Assembly: GCA_947627085.1 (NCBI GenBank)
Contig: CANQUO010000009.1
Location: forward strand, 1-20,848
Direction: 5' to 3'
Source: an uncultured Oscillospiraceae bacterium
GTDB lineage: Bacteria; Bacillota; Clostridia; Oscillospirales; Oscillospiraceae
DNA: 20,848 nucleotides
Made by a program: the position numbers and the translations under genes. Position 1 is the stretch's first letter. The number at the start of each line of letters is the position of its first letter. The notes under the pieces were generated by a model. The model made no database searches. It had not been told where the DNA came from and was given only the letters and a program-made list of their open reading frames with translations. Below, piece by piece: positions 8,013-16,482 of this stretch.

Positions 8013-9084
8013 TACGGATATGGCGAATACATCTCCGAAACAGGCGCTTCATGTTTTATATCATTCAAGTAACATGTACGCGATTCCGACCGGCGTGTCA
8101 ATCTACTCTTTGCTTAAGAACAATACCGATATTGATGAGATACATCTTCATGTTATAAACGACGATATTGCAGAAGAAAATGTGTTAAAGATTGAGCGCA
8201 TTGCAACCCAATTCGGTCGAAGAATCGAGTGGATTGACGGAAAGGCTCTTGCGGACGATATGGCGCGTTGTCATTTGCCGAAGTTCAGAGATACATACAC
8301 ATCCTATATGAAAATTTTTGCTCCGAACATCATTCTGATAGCGTATCCGAGTGCAAAAAACCTGTTATATATTGATTCTGATACTGTTGTTGTTGGATCG
8401 TTAAGGGATATTCCCGATATGGACCTCTGCGAGAATGTTTTGGCGGGAGTGTATGAGATTCAGACATCTAATGAGAGAAAAAGGCTGGGAATAAGCACCA
8501 ATTATGTGAATGGAGGAATTATGCTGTTTAATCTGCATAATTGGCACAAGAATGGTTGCGAGGAAACGATTAAGAAAACAATCGGCGATATCAATTTTGC
8601 TAAAAAAATTATTTACGCAGAGCAGGATATATTTAATATACTGTATTCACCCCTTATACAGAGATTACCAATTAGATATAATGTTATTTCCCGCCAGGTC
8701 TTTTTGAGACCAGCGTCTAAGTATATCCGCCGTTTCCATAATCCAGACGGCTATTATTCAGATGAAGAAGTGGAAGCAGCCATAGAAAATCCGACTATAT
8801 TGCATTATATTGATTTCTGGACTGGCAGACCATGGGACGAACCAAATGTCAACCCTTTTAGCGAAGTATATTATCAGTATAAGAATGCAATAATGCCCGA
8901 TGAAACGGTCATTGGTATAAAAGTGAAGCAAAGCAAATTTAGAAAAACGATAAAGCGAGTTGTGATTTGGCTGATGCATCATGTTAGCTTCAAAAAGGTA
9001 GGAGAGTTAATATCTGTTATACTTATTTATGCGTACGATTTACCTACATTAAAAGTTTCGGACGACATTGACACCAAATTATGA
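8002..9084 (+). CDS. Glycosyltransferase family 8
   Basis: A 360-residue GT8 (LgtC/galactosyl-glucosyltransferase type) retaining transferase, expected in the cytoplasm at the membrane, adding one sugar to the lipid-linked repeat unit. The metal-binding DxD is at 125-127 in LLYIDSDTVVVG. YVNGGIMLFNL and the C-terminal LHYIDFWTGRPW (His of the HxxGxxKPW-like site) are also typical. The tail is basic and partly hydrophobic, consistent with membrane association. A GGAGG at 7990-7994 precedes the ATG; the gene overlaps glf by 11 bases and the flippase by 4 (ATGA). It resembles the GT8 at 11464-12498 in the DSD and VNGG/NSGVMLIN regions but is not a close copy. Donor and linkage cannot be read from sequence. 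The gene is A+T-rich relative to ddhABC. Confidence 0.88.
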   Translation: MENNTDMANTSPKQALHVLYHSSNMYAIPTGVSIYSLLKNNTDIDEIHLHVINDDIAEENVLKIERIATQFGRRIEWIDGKALADDMARCHLPKFRDTYTSYMKIFAPNIILIAYPSAKNLLYIDSDTVVVGSLRDIPDMDLCENVLAGVYEIQTSNERKRLGISTNYVNGGIMLFNLHNWHKNGCEETIKKTIGDINFAKKIIYAEQDIFNILYSPLIQRLPIRYNVISRQVFLRPASKYIRRFHNPDGYYSDEEVEAAIENPTILHYIDFWTGRPWDEPNVNPFSEVYYQYKNAIMPDETVIGIKVKQSKFRKTIKRVVIWLMHHVSFKKVGELISVILIYAYDLPTLKVSDDIDTKL

Positions 9085-10334
9085 GCTTTTATAAACAAGT
9101 TTCAATAAACTCAATTGGCATGGTGGCGTTCCTGCTTGCTCAATGGCTAATCTCCGTCCTCCTTGTCCGTATGGGTGGCTTTGCCGACGTGGGCGTCTTT
9201 TCATTGGCTATGAGTGTGGCAAATATCTTTTCCACAATTGCGAATTTTGGAATCCGGAACTATCAGATTTCCGATGCCGGGAACAGGTTTACTCAGAAGC
9301 AGTATCTTTTGGCCAAATTCACGGCAACCGCTATCTCCTTTGCAGCGTTTGGCATCTATTTGTTGATAGACACCTCCTATTCGGCGCAGAACCGCTGGGC
9401 TATTTTGCTTTATCTGCTTTACCAGAACCTGAGTACGATCAGTGAAGTGATGCTCGGTTCACTGCAATTGCGGAACAAGCTGTATCTGTCCGGATGCACA
9501 GCATTAATCAAGGCTGTGCTGTGCTTTTTTGCTTTTATTTCATCCTACGCTCTTTGGAAGAACTTACTTCTTTCCTTAGGGTTGATGTCTGCCGCAAGCA
9601 TATTGGCCGTAGTTACCTTTGATATGAAATGGTATGCGAATGAGCATATCATTGAGAAATCGGCAATCAGTGATGATTTATCTAATGTATGCAGAGTGAT
9701 ACGGTCTTGTTTCCCGCTGATGGTATCATCCATGCTCCCTTATATTAGTACCGCTGTACCACGCCGCGCTATCCTTGTCCGGTTTGGCGAGACATATTTG
9801 GGCTATTATTCCAGCCTGTTTACCCCAACAGTGATCATCACGACGGTTGTGCCGGCAGTCTTGCTGGGTATCGTACCGAAAATGGCGGAGGCTTGGACAA
9901 GAGGAGAAAAGCGTAAGTTTGGTAGGCAGCTTATGGCGTGTGCCGGGGGGATAGTTTTTTTTACGGCTACGGCGTTTCTGTGCGCGGTCATTGCCGGAAA
10001 ACCTGTGATTAAGGTAGTCTTTGGAGAGGAGATACTTCAATATTACAATCTGCTATATATAGCGATCGCCGTTTCCGGCCTCGCTGCGCTAAAGAGTGTG
10101 GGAGACTCCGCGCTTTTGTGTATGCGCAGGACAGGTATGGTGACATTTTGCTCGGCTACTGAGACAGCGGTCATAATCGCTCTCGCCGATGGCTTTGTTT
10201 CATCCATGGGTATAAACGGCGCGGCTTATGTTATGCTTGTGGGGTACGGGGTGCATTTACTGCTCCAAACGGCTGTTATTATTTCAAAAACCAGGAGGCA
10301 TGTTATATATGGAAAAGGTAAACACAACAAATAA
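9081..10334 (+). CDS. Wzx-type polysaccharide flippase (MOP superfamily)
   Basis: A 417-residue protein with about 12 hydrophobic segments and the N-terminal pattern of polysaccharide exporters (YKQVSINSIGMVAFLLAQWLISVLLVRMGGFADVGVFSLAMSVANIFSTIANFGIRNYQ). It would flip the undecaprenyl-diphosphate-linked repeat unit across the cytoplasmic membrane in Wzx/Wzy-dependent assembly. Length matches Wzx proteins (about 400-480). It starts within the GT8 stop (ATGA) and its 3' end overlaps the next GT2 by 26 bases, so it is tightly coupled on both sides. Its presence implies a Wzy polymerase and an initiating phosphoglycosyltransferase. No initiating enzyme is in the window, and the protein at 14-1963 is the only polymerase-like candidate. 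Confidence 0.87.
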   Translation: MSFYKQVSINSIGMVAFLLAQWLISVLLVRMGGFADVGVFSLAMSVANIFSTIANFGIRNYQISDAGNRFTQKQYLLAKFTATAISFAAFGIYLLIDTSYSAQNRWAILLYLLYQNLSTISEVMLGSLQLRNKLYLSGCTALIKAVLCFFAFISSYALWKNLLLSLGLMSAASILAVVTFDMKWYANEHIIEKSAISDDLSNVCRVIRSCFPLMVSSMLPYISTAVPRRAILVRFGETYLGYYSSLFTPTVIITTVVPAVLLGIVPKMAEAWTRGEKRKFGRQLMACAGGIVFFTATAFLCAVIAGKPVIKVVFGEEILQYYNLLYIAIAVSGLAALKSVGDSALLCMRRTGMVTFCSATETAVIIALADGFVSSMGINGAAYVMLVGYGVHLLLQTAVIISKTRRHVIYGKGKHNK

Positions 10335-11418
10335 TACCAACGGAGTAAATCCAGCAGAAAATAGCACGGAAAGTAAAAATGATAGGCCATTTATTTCCGT
10401 GATGATACTATGTTATAACTACGGACACCTGCTTGGCAAGGCGCTGGAGGCGTGCGCGTCGCAGAGCTTCAAAGATTTTGAGATAGTGATGATCAATAAC
10501 GGCGCCACGGATAATACGGAGGAGGTATTTCAGCGCTTTCACGAAGAGCACCCTGAGATTCAGACGCAATACCTCCACTTGGACCAGCACGACGCCCTTG
10601 TCGGGTGGAATGCCGGTATGCGTGCCGCGAAGGGGGAGTATATTCTTTTCAACGACGCGGACGATTGGATGGAGCCAGACTGCCTTGAGGTTTTAGCGCA
10701 AAAGGCAAAGGAGACAGGAGCAGATAGAGTTACGGGGCAGTACCAGGAGGTTTTACCTGACGGCACAATTTACCGAGAGCGGACCTTTGAAAAGAAGAAT
10801 ATTATTATACCTATTTCCTTCCTTTACGCTGCAATACTTCGTAAATCAGTTATTGTTGATAATAATTTGTTTTATAGGAACAGCTTTTATTTGTCCCATG
10901 ATGCGTGTTTCTTATACAGCTTTGCAATAGCTGAGAAAAACAGGGGTCAACTGGTGAGAAAAACGATATATAACTATTACTATAACCAGCTTTCTGTTAC
11001 GCAAAATGCAAACGATTTTGAGCTGAAATACAGGTCATATGTGGCGCCATTGGCTACTTACATAAATGAGGCAGCCAAAACTACGGAAAATAAAGAGCTC
11101 GTAGATGAGATGGAGTATATCGCGTTGCGACATATATTCGCTTCATATATAGACACGTATCAGAACTACAGAAAGGATATAGCCGATGATTACTACGAAC
11201 ATGTCAGAACAATATTGACCCGAGAGCTACCGGACTATCGCAAAAATCCGCTCCTCTGGCGGATCGACAACGGATATGAAACGCCGGGCAGCCTTGCGTG
11301 TTTGATTGTAGCTGTGCTGGATATATTTAGAGCAAAGTGGCTAATTAGATTGATTGCAAAAGCTGGACATAACAGCAGGCTTGTTCGGAAAAATGTTTCC
11401 GTAAACAAAACCGTATAG
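10309..11418 (+). CDS. Glycosyltransferase family 2
   Basis: An inverting GT-A glycosyltransferase of 369 residues with the GT2 start ISVMILCYNYGHLLGKAL (29-46), INNGATDNT, the acceptor-side WNAGMRAAKGEYILFNDADDWM with the metal-binding DAD at 116-118, and a C-terminal extension of about 200 residues without a recognised motif. It likely adds one sugar of the repeat unit on the cytoplasmic face. The start is ATG 10309, 10 bases after AGGAGG (10293-10298). An in-frame ATG at 10300 is too close to that site, and longer versions reach back into the flippase. The first 25 residues are low-complexity, rich in Asn, Thr and Ser, and probably form a flexible leader. Confidence 0.87.
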   Translation: MEKVNTTNNTNGVNPAENSTESKNDRPFISVMILCYNYGHLLGKALEACASQSFKDFEIVMINNGATDNTEEVFQRFHEEHPEIQTQYLHLDQHDALVGWNAGMRAAKGEYILFNDADDWMEPDCLEVLAQKAKETGADRVTGQYQEVLPDGTIYRERTFEKKNIIIPISFLYAAILRKSVIVDNNLFYRNSFYLSHDACFLYSFAIAEKNRGQLVRKTIYNYYYNQLSVTQNANDFELKYRSYVAPLATYINEAAKTTENKELVDEMEYIALRHIFASYIDTYQNYRKDIADDYYEHVRTILTRELPDYRKNPLLWRIDNGYETPGSLACLIVAVLDIFRAKWLIRLIAKAGHNSRLVRKNVSVNKTV

Positions 11419-11463
11419 ATATCAACTGGACATACATTGTACAAAGCGGGAGGTACTTTGCGC

Positions 11464-12498
11464 ATGAATGAGACAGGAAAAAATGAGCTCAACGTCCTCT
11501 ACTGCTGCGACGAAAATTACGCGCCGTTTGCGGGTGTTTCCATGACATCTTTGTTCATGAACAACCGTGATATTGAAAAAATCACTGTGTACCTTGCCCT
11601 TGACAATGTGAGCAAGGTGAATAAGGCGCGTTATAAGCGACTTGCCGATGAGTACGGAAGGAAAGTAGTCCTTATTGACGCGGCGTTAGTAGTTGAGAAG
11701 ATCATGTCCTACAACATTCCCATGTGGAGAAATGGCTACGCCGCGAATATCCGGCTTTTTTTCCCTGAATATATCCACTCGGACGTGGAAAGGCTTCTCT
11801 ATTTGGACAGTGACACGATCATAACAGGTAGCTTAAAGCCGCTTTTACAACTTGATTTTGCCAATAATTGTATTGCCATGACCCTCTGTTCTATGATGAC
11901 AAAAGCGGAAGTGGATATTACATATAAAACAATATTAAAGCATAATTCAGGTGTTATGCTTATCAATGCCGCCAACTGGATAAACGGTAAATGGATGGAT
12001 AAGCTTATATACCACATTGAAAATGTCAGAGCCAGGTACCCGGCGCCGGATCAGGACCTGCTGAACATCGTGTGTGCCGGACACATCCTGAGATTGCCGC
12101 AGGAGTATAATTTCCCTCCGCTATACAGGGCGTATTCAGACGATATATACTTTAAAACGATGAAGAACACACGTATTGCCAGAAAAGAAATCGAATATGC
12201 CCGTGAGCACCCGGTGATTTATCATACATATCGATTCCTCGGACAGTTTCCATGGCATAGAGATACCCTTCACCCAGACAAGGAAATTTTTGACGAATAT
12301 CTTGAAAAATCGCTTTGGAGAGATTACGAAAGGAAGCTCTCACCGCAAAATACTGTGTTTAAAATAGAACGTGTTTTGTATAAGATACTGCCAAAAAGCT
12401 TATTTTTCAAGCTGTTTACTGTTGTATACGATATAGATTTGCGCCGACAGAACAAAAAGCTTCTCAAAGAAGAGAAAAAGAGCCGTGCAGGAAAATAG
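11464..12498 (+). CDS. Glycosyltransferase family 8 (second copy)
   Basis: A 344-residue GT8 protein with ELNVLYCCDENYAPFAGVSMTSL at the N-terminus, the DxD metal site at 115-117 (LLYLDSDTIITG), HNSGVMLINAANW, PDQDLLNIV, and the C-terminal IYHTYRFLGQFPWH corresponding to the family's His/Trp acceptor motif. The C-terminus is strongly basic (repeated Lys/Arg), consistent with peripheral membrane binding. I start at ATG 11464, 10 bases after GGGAGG (11448-11453); earlier in-frame TTG codons lack suitable spacing. It follows GT2 after 45 bases and precedes the ThDP enzyme after 27. With the first GT8 and the GT2 it gives three ordinary repeat-unit transferases in the locus. Confidence 0.88.
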   Translation: MNETGKNELNVLYCCDENYAPFAGVSMTSLFMNNRDIEKITVYLALDNVSKVNKARYKRLADEYGRKVVLIDAALVVEKIMSYNIPMWRNGYAANIRLFFPEYIHSDVERLLYLDSDTIITGSLKPLLQLDFANNCIAMTLCSMMTKAEVDITYKTILKHNSGVMLINAANWINGKWMDKLIYHIENVRARYPAPDQDLLNIVCAGHILRLPQEYNFPPLYRAYSDDIYFKTMKNTRIARKEIEYAREHPVIYHTYRFLGQFPWHRDTLHPDKEIFDEYLEKSLWRDYERKLSPQNTVFKIERVLYKILPKSLFFKLFTVVYDIDLRRQNKKLLKEEKKSRAGK

Positions 12499-12525
12499 TA
12501 CCTGTTATGAAAGGAGTTTCCCCTC

Positions 12526-14370
12526 ATGCTTCAACGTCTTGCCGATTACATAGCGGATTTTCTTGTTGCCCATGGGGTCACCGATGTGTTTTCGGTGGTC
12601 GGGGGCGGAGCTATGCATCTCAATGACGCGCTGGGGCATCATCCGGGCTTGCACGTCACCTATAACCACCACGAGCAGGCATGCGCCATGGCGGCGGAGG
12701 CATACGCGAGACTTGATAACAAGATTGCCGCGGTGTGCGTGACCACCGGGCCGGGGGGCACCAACGCCCTCACGGGAGTGGTGGGCGGGTGGCTTGACAG
12801 CATACCGATGTTTATCATCTCCGGGCAGGTGCGTTATGACACAACGGCGAGATATGGCATGACATTTACCGACGGACTTAAGCTCCGGGCGGTAGGGGAT
12901 CAGGAGTACGATATCGTAAAGTCGGTTTTGCCCATGACAAAATACGCCGCGATGCTGGAGGACCCGGCGGATATACGCTATATGTTGGAAAAGGCGTGGC
13001 GCCTGGCCACGACTGGCCGTTCTGGGCCGGTGTGGCTGGATATTCCGGTGAATTTCCAGGGGATGAAGATCGAAACCGACGTACTTCGGGGGTATGACCC
13101 TGCGGAGGACGATGGACAGCTCCCGCCCACAGTTTCCGACGAGGATATTCAGGCTGTGATCGAGGCGGTCAGGAGGGCGAAACGGCCCGTCATATACGCG
13201 GGCGGCGGCGTCAGGCTTTCGGGAGGCTTCGAGGACTTCCGCAGGATGGTGGAAAAGCTCAACGTCCCCGTGGTCACATATTGGAACTCTATCGATCTTA
13301 TGGAGGACGCCCATCCCCTCTACGTAGGCCGAGGGGGAAATATGGGTGAACGCGCCGGGAACTTCGCCGTACAAAACGCAGACCTGCTACTGGCGATAGG
13401 AACGCGCCTCTCTATACGTCAGGTGGGGTACGATTATAAGAGCTGGGCCAGAGCCGCCAAGGTCATCATGGTGGATATCGACAGGGCCGAGATGAAGAAA
13501 CACACGCTTCATGTGGACATGCCCATCTGGGCGGACGCCAGGGACTTTTGCTGTGGAGTGGCGGACGCGCTACCTGAAGGGGCGAAGCTGTTCAACAATA
13601 CGACATGGCTGAACGCGTGCCGGAGCTGGAAGGAGAAATACCCGGTAGTCCAGCCGCGCCAGTGGGCCGAGGGGACAGACCACGTAAATGTGTACGCATT
13701 TATACGCGGAATAAGTCAACTGCTACCGGAGGGGAGCCTTACGGCCGTCTCAAACGGGGCCTGCTGTGTGGCCGGTCATCAGGCGTGGGTCATAAAGAAG
13801 GGGACCAGATTCATCATCAACAACGCCATCGCCAGCATGGGCTACGGACTGCCCGCGGCCATCGGTCTTTGTATCGCGGGAGGCAGAAGGGACACCGTGT
13901 GCCTTGAAGGGGACGGTTCGATCATGATGAACCTTCAGGAGCTTCAGACAGTTGTAACAAACAGACTGCCGATCAAGCTGTTCCTGATCAACAATCAGGG
14001 GTATCATTCCATAAGGATAACGCAGAGCAATCTGTTCAGCGAGCACAGCAAGGTGGGGATCGGCGAAGAGTCGGGAGACCTTTCTTTCCCAATCTTCAAA
14101 AGGATAGCGGAGGCATTTGGATATCCCTACTATTCAGCGCACTCAAACGACGAGGTGATGAGGGTGATCCCGGAGGTCATGTCTCAACCCGGGTATGCGA
14201 TGTGCGAGATTTTTACGGACACGAAACAGGTCTGGGAGCCCAAGAGTAGCTCCAAACGCCTCCCCGACGGTACCATGGTCAGTCCCCCACTGGAGGACCT
14301 GGCCCCGTTTTTGCCGAGAGAGGAGCTGGAAAAAAATATGTTCATACCATTGACGGAGGACTTGCGATGA
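12526..14370 (+). CDS. ThDP-dependent acetolactate synthase-like enzyme, candidate YerE-type two-carbon branching enzyme
   Basis: A 614-residue three-domain ThDP enzyme. The PYR domain has the catalytic Glu50 in NHHEQACAMAAEAYAR, followed by TTGPGGTNALTGV. The central domain starts near residue 200. The PP domain has the ThDP/Mg motif GDGS at 462-465 and NN at 489-490 (FLINNQGYHSI). Acetolactate synthases proper belong with ilv genes; here the gene sits among sugar-nucleotide genes and is ATGA-coupled to an SDR. In Yersinia pseudotuberculosis O:VI, YerE of the same superfamily transfers a two-carbon unit from pyruvate to C4 of CDP-4-keto-3,6-dideoxyglucose, and YerF reduces it. That role is the best fit with ddhABC present but is inference. 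AAAGGAG at 12510-12516 sets the start. The gene is intact and again G+C-rich. Confidence 0.83.
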   Translation: MLQRLADYIADFLVAHGVTDVFSVVGGGAMHLNDALGHHPGLHVTYNHHEQACAMAAEAYARLDNKIAAVCVTTGPGGTNALTGVVGGWLDSIPMFIISGQVRYDTTARYGMTFTDGLKLRAVGDQEYDIVKSVLPMTKYAAMLEDPADIRYMLEKAWRLATTGRSGPVWLDIPVNFQGMKIETDVLRGYDPAEDDGQLPPTVSDEDIQAVIEAVRRAKRPVIYAGGGVRLSGGFEDFRRMVEKLNVPVVTYWNSIDLMEDAHPLYVGRGGNMGERAGNFAVQNADLLLAIGTRLSIRQVGYDYKSWARAAKVIMVDIDRAEMKKHTLHVDMPIWADARDFCCGVADALPEGAKLFNNTTWLNACRSWKEKYPVVQPRQWAEGTDHVNVYAFIRGISQLLPEGSLTAVSNGACCVAGHQAWVIKKGTRFIINNAIASMGYGLPAAIGLCIAGGRRDTVCLEGDGSIMMNLQELQTVVTNRLPIKLFLINNQGYHSIRITQSNLFSEHSKVGIGEESGDLSFPIFKRIAEAFGYPYYSAHSNDEVMRVIPEVMSQPGYAMCEIFTDTKQVWEPKSSSKRLPDGTMVSPPLEDLAPFLPREELEKNMFIPLTEDLR

Positions 14371-15293
14371 ATCGGGAAAGACCTGTTCGTACCGCTGTCG
14401 TCACCGGTCCCACCGGGGCAATCGGCGTGGCGCTGTGTGAGGAGCTCCTGGGACGTGGGTGTGTCGTTTATGCCGTCTGCCGCCCGGAAAGCCCACGGGC
14501 GGCGGCACTGCCTGATGGCGTGAGAATAATTTTCCGCGATTTGTCCAGAATCCGAAGCATTTCCGAGCTTGTGGAAGAGAGGTGCGATGTCTTTTTCCAC
14601 CTGGGCTGGACGGACACCGTCGGGCCGGGCCGGGACGATATGCCGGTGCAGATTCGAAACATCGGTTACACGATAGACGCCGTCCGTGCCGCCTCCGACC
14701 TGGGCTGTCGGGTATTCGTGGGCGCGGGCAGCCAGGCGGAGTATGGGCGCTACGACTATGAGCTACGGCCTGAAACGCCGGCTTTTCCCGAAAACGGCTA
14801 TGGAATGGCAAAGCTCTGTGCCGGCCAGATGAGTCGCGTGGAGGCCGCCAGATTAGGCGTGGCGCATGTCTGGGCCAGAATCTTATCCGTGTACGGCCCC
14901 CATGACGGGGATGGCACAATGGTCATATCTACTATACGAAAGCTCCTGGCCGGTGAGCGTCCGGCTCTGACGGCGGGCGAGCAGATATGGGATTACATAT
15001 ACGCCGCCGACGCGGCACATGCTCTCATTTGCATGGCTGAGCGCGGCACCGATGGGGCGGTTTATCCGCTGGGAAGCGGTGAGGCGAGGTCATTGCGGCG
15101 CTACATCGAGACCATTCGGGACGCCGTCGACCAGGCTCTCCCTCTGGGCTTTGGTGAGATTCCCTACGGTGAGCGGCAGGTCATGCATTTATCGGCGGAC
15201 ATCTCCGCCCTCCTAACCGACACGGGCTTTTTTCCCCGGGTCGGGTTTGAGGAAGGCATAAAAAAAACCGTCGATTGGGTAAAAAAACAATAA
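14367..15293 (+). CDS. NAD(P)-dependent sugar-nucleotide SDR (SDR2), candidate YerF-type reductase
   Basis: A 308-residue extended SDR with Rossmann GxxGxxG at 14-20 (TGPTGAIG), VFFHLGWTDT, Ser122 in FVGAGSQAEY, and Tyr145/Lys149 (YGMAK). Paralogous to the SDR at 5148-6080. Its stronger tie is to the ThDP enzyme, with which it shares an ATGA start/stop overlap, so it probably acts on that enzyme's product, reducing the new acetyl carbonyl as YerF does in yersiniose synthesis (inference). Its G+C-rich composition matches the ThDP gene and ddhABC rather than SDR1. Near its 3' end there are two A runs, A8 at 15260-15267 and A7 at 15281-15287, in Lys codons. Confidence 0.82.
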   Translation: MNRERPVRTAVVTGPTGAIGVALCEELLGRGCVVYAVCRPESPRAAALPDGVRIIFRDLSRIRSISELVEERCDVFFHLGWTDTVGPGRDDMPVQIRNIGYTIDAVRAASDLGCRVFVGAGSQAEYGRYDYELRPETPAFPENGYGMAKLCAGQMSRVEAARLGVAHVWARILSVYGPHDGDGTMVISTIRKLLAGERPALTAGEQIWDYIYAADAAHALICMAERGTDGAVYPLGSGEARSLRRYIETIRDAVDQALPLGFGEIPYGERQVMHLSADISALLTDTGFFPRVGFEEGIKKTVDWVKKQ

Positions 15294-15309
15294 CGGAGGA
15301 GACCGTAGA

Positions 15310-16442
15310 ATGAACAGCAAGGAAAACACTTCCGTGATAGAACCCATAAAATCCCAGCCGGGGGGGTACGCAGAAACAGTGAGATCGATTTTTTCAGGTT
15401 CCTGTTCGCGTTTGTGATCGTCATTTATCATGCGAATAATTTGGTTCGGGAAAAGGTAATCGATTTCCACCTGCCGTTTTCCGGAGGGTACTTGGCTGTT
15501 GAGTTTTTCTTTATGCTTACGGGGTATTTCTGCGTGGAAAAAGCCGTGAGGAACCCGGAAGCTGGGGCCAGGGACGCGCTGAGGTGGACCTGGGAGAAAT
15601 ACAAGCGGTTCGCTATATATGCTATTCCGTTTACGCTCATGTCATATCCGGCTTGGATGCTTGCTTTCACATCGGGCTATACTGAGGCCGTCAATGTTGG
15701 AAAATACGGTTTATTTGATATTCTCTTGTTATATTCCTCCGGATTACGTGAGAATGAATTTTTAAATTCACTTTGGTATCTTTCGACTGTTCTGGTTTTG
15801 TCTCCCGCCTTTTATATGGCTGTTCAAAAAAAGAAAGAGGCATTTTTATATACTATAAGCCCGGTACTGACGTTACTGATCTACGGGTGGTTATCGATGA
15901 CATCCAGGCGTATAGCCGGTGGATGGACAGGCATTATAACGGGTGAGCTTTTGAGAGGCTGGGCCGGAATGAGCTTGGGGGCTCTGGTGTGGTGCGCCGC
16001 TCATAAACTGCGAACTGTCAATTTTTCAAAAACCGGCACAAGGCTCCTGACTGCCATTGAGCTTGTATTTTTAGCTTTGGCGCTGACGATCATGTATTTT
16101 GAGGGAGGAAACCGGACCGACTTCATATGTATTGGACTTCTGGCCGTTTTCGTGAGCATAGTCATGTCGGAAAAGGCATCGATCCATACGTTATTTTCCC
16201 TGGTATTCAGCAGGTGCGCCGAATTTACGCTGGCACTGTACGTCGGACATATCATCATGTATAAGGCGGCGCTTCTGCTCGCCCCCAATGCCGGCTTCTA
16301 TATACAGCTTATCCTGTATGTGATTTTGGCAATTATATATACCTTTGTTTTAATGCTTATTGCGCGTATAATACGGAAAATCGATATCCTGGGAAGACTA
16401 AAAAAACTGATGCTTGAAGAATACGGTGGTTCCTCCACGTGA
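15310..16442 (+). pseudogene. Acyltransferase family 3 (OafA/WecH type) membrane protein, frameshifted at a G7 tract
   Basis: Expected to O-acetylate the polysaccharide at the membrane. ATG 15310 has a strong ribosome-binding site (GGAGG at 15295-15299, CGGAGGAGA) and reads MNSKENTSVIEPIKSQPGG, then meets seven Gs (15360-15366) and terminates at TGA 15415-15417 after 35 residues. The missing family N-terminus RRNSEIDFFRFLFAFVIVIYH lies in another frame directly after the G run and is open to 16442. Eight Gs (or five) would join them into a normal protein of about 377 residues. The rest has about 9-10 hydrophobic segments and the typical GYLAVEFFFMLTGY and NSLWYLS motifs. A GTG at 15414 opens the downstream part but would lack the first helix and its catalytic-type region. 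This may be a phase-variable OFF state or an indel/assembly error. Confidence 0.85.
15360..15366 (+). repeat. Homopolymeric G7 tract, possible slippage switch
   Basis: Seven consecutive Gs, 50 bases inside the acyltransferase gene, exactly where the reading frame of the ribosome-binding-site-linked start departs from the frame encoding the enzyme. One more G would restore the frame. The position near the 5' end of a surface-glycan modifying gene is the usual site for slipped-strand switches. Confidence 0.85.
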
Positions 16443-16482
16443 ATCGAGCTCAGATCACGGCTATAAGGCGGTGTTTTATAAA

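Noticed and set aside
12505..13374. 289-codon open frame on the minus strand
   Set aside because: Antisense to the ThDP enzyme; no recognisable domain and no promoter or ribosome-binding site noted.
12526..14370. Ordinary acetolactate synthase (ilvB) for branched-chain amino acids
   Set aside because: No ilvN, ilvC or other ilv genes nearby; it is coupled to a sugar-nucleotide SDR inside a polysaccharide operon. Not fully excluded.
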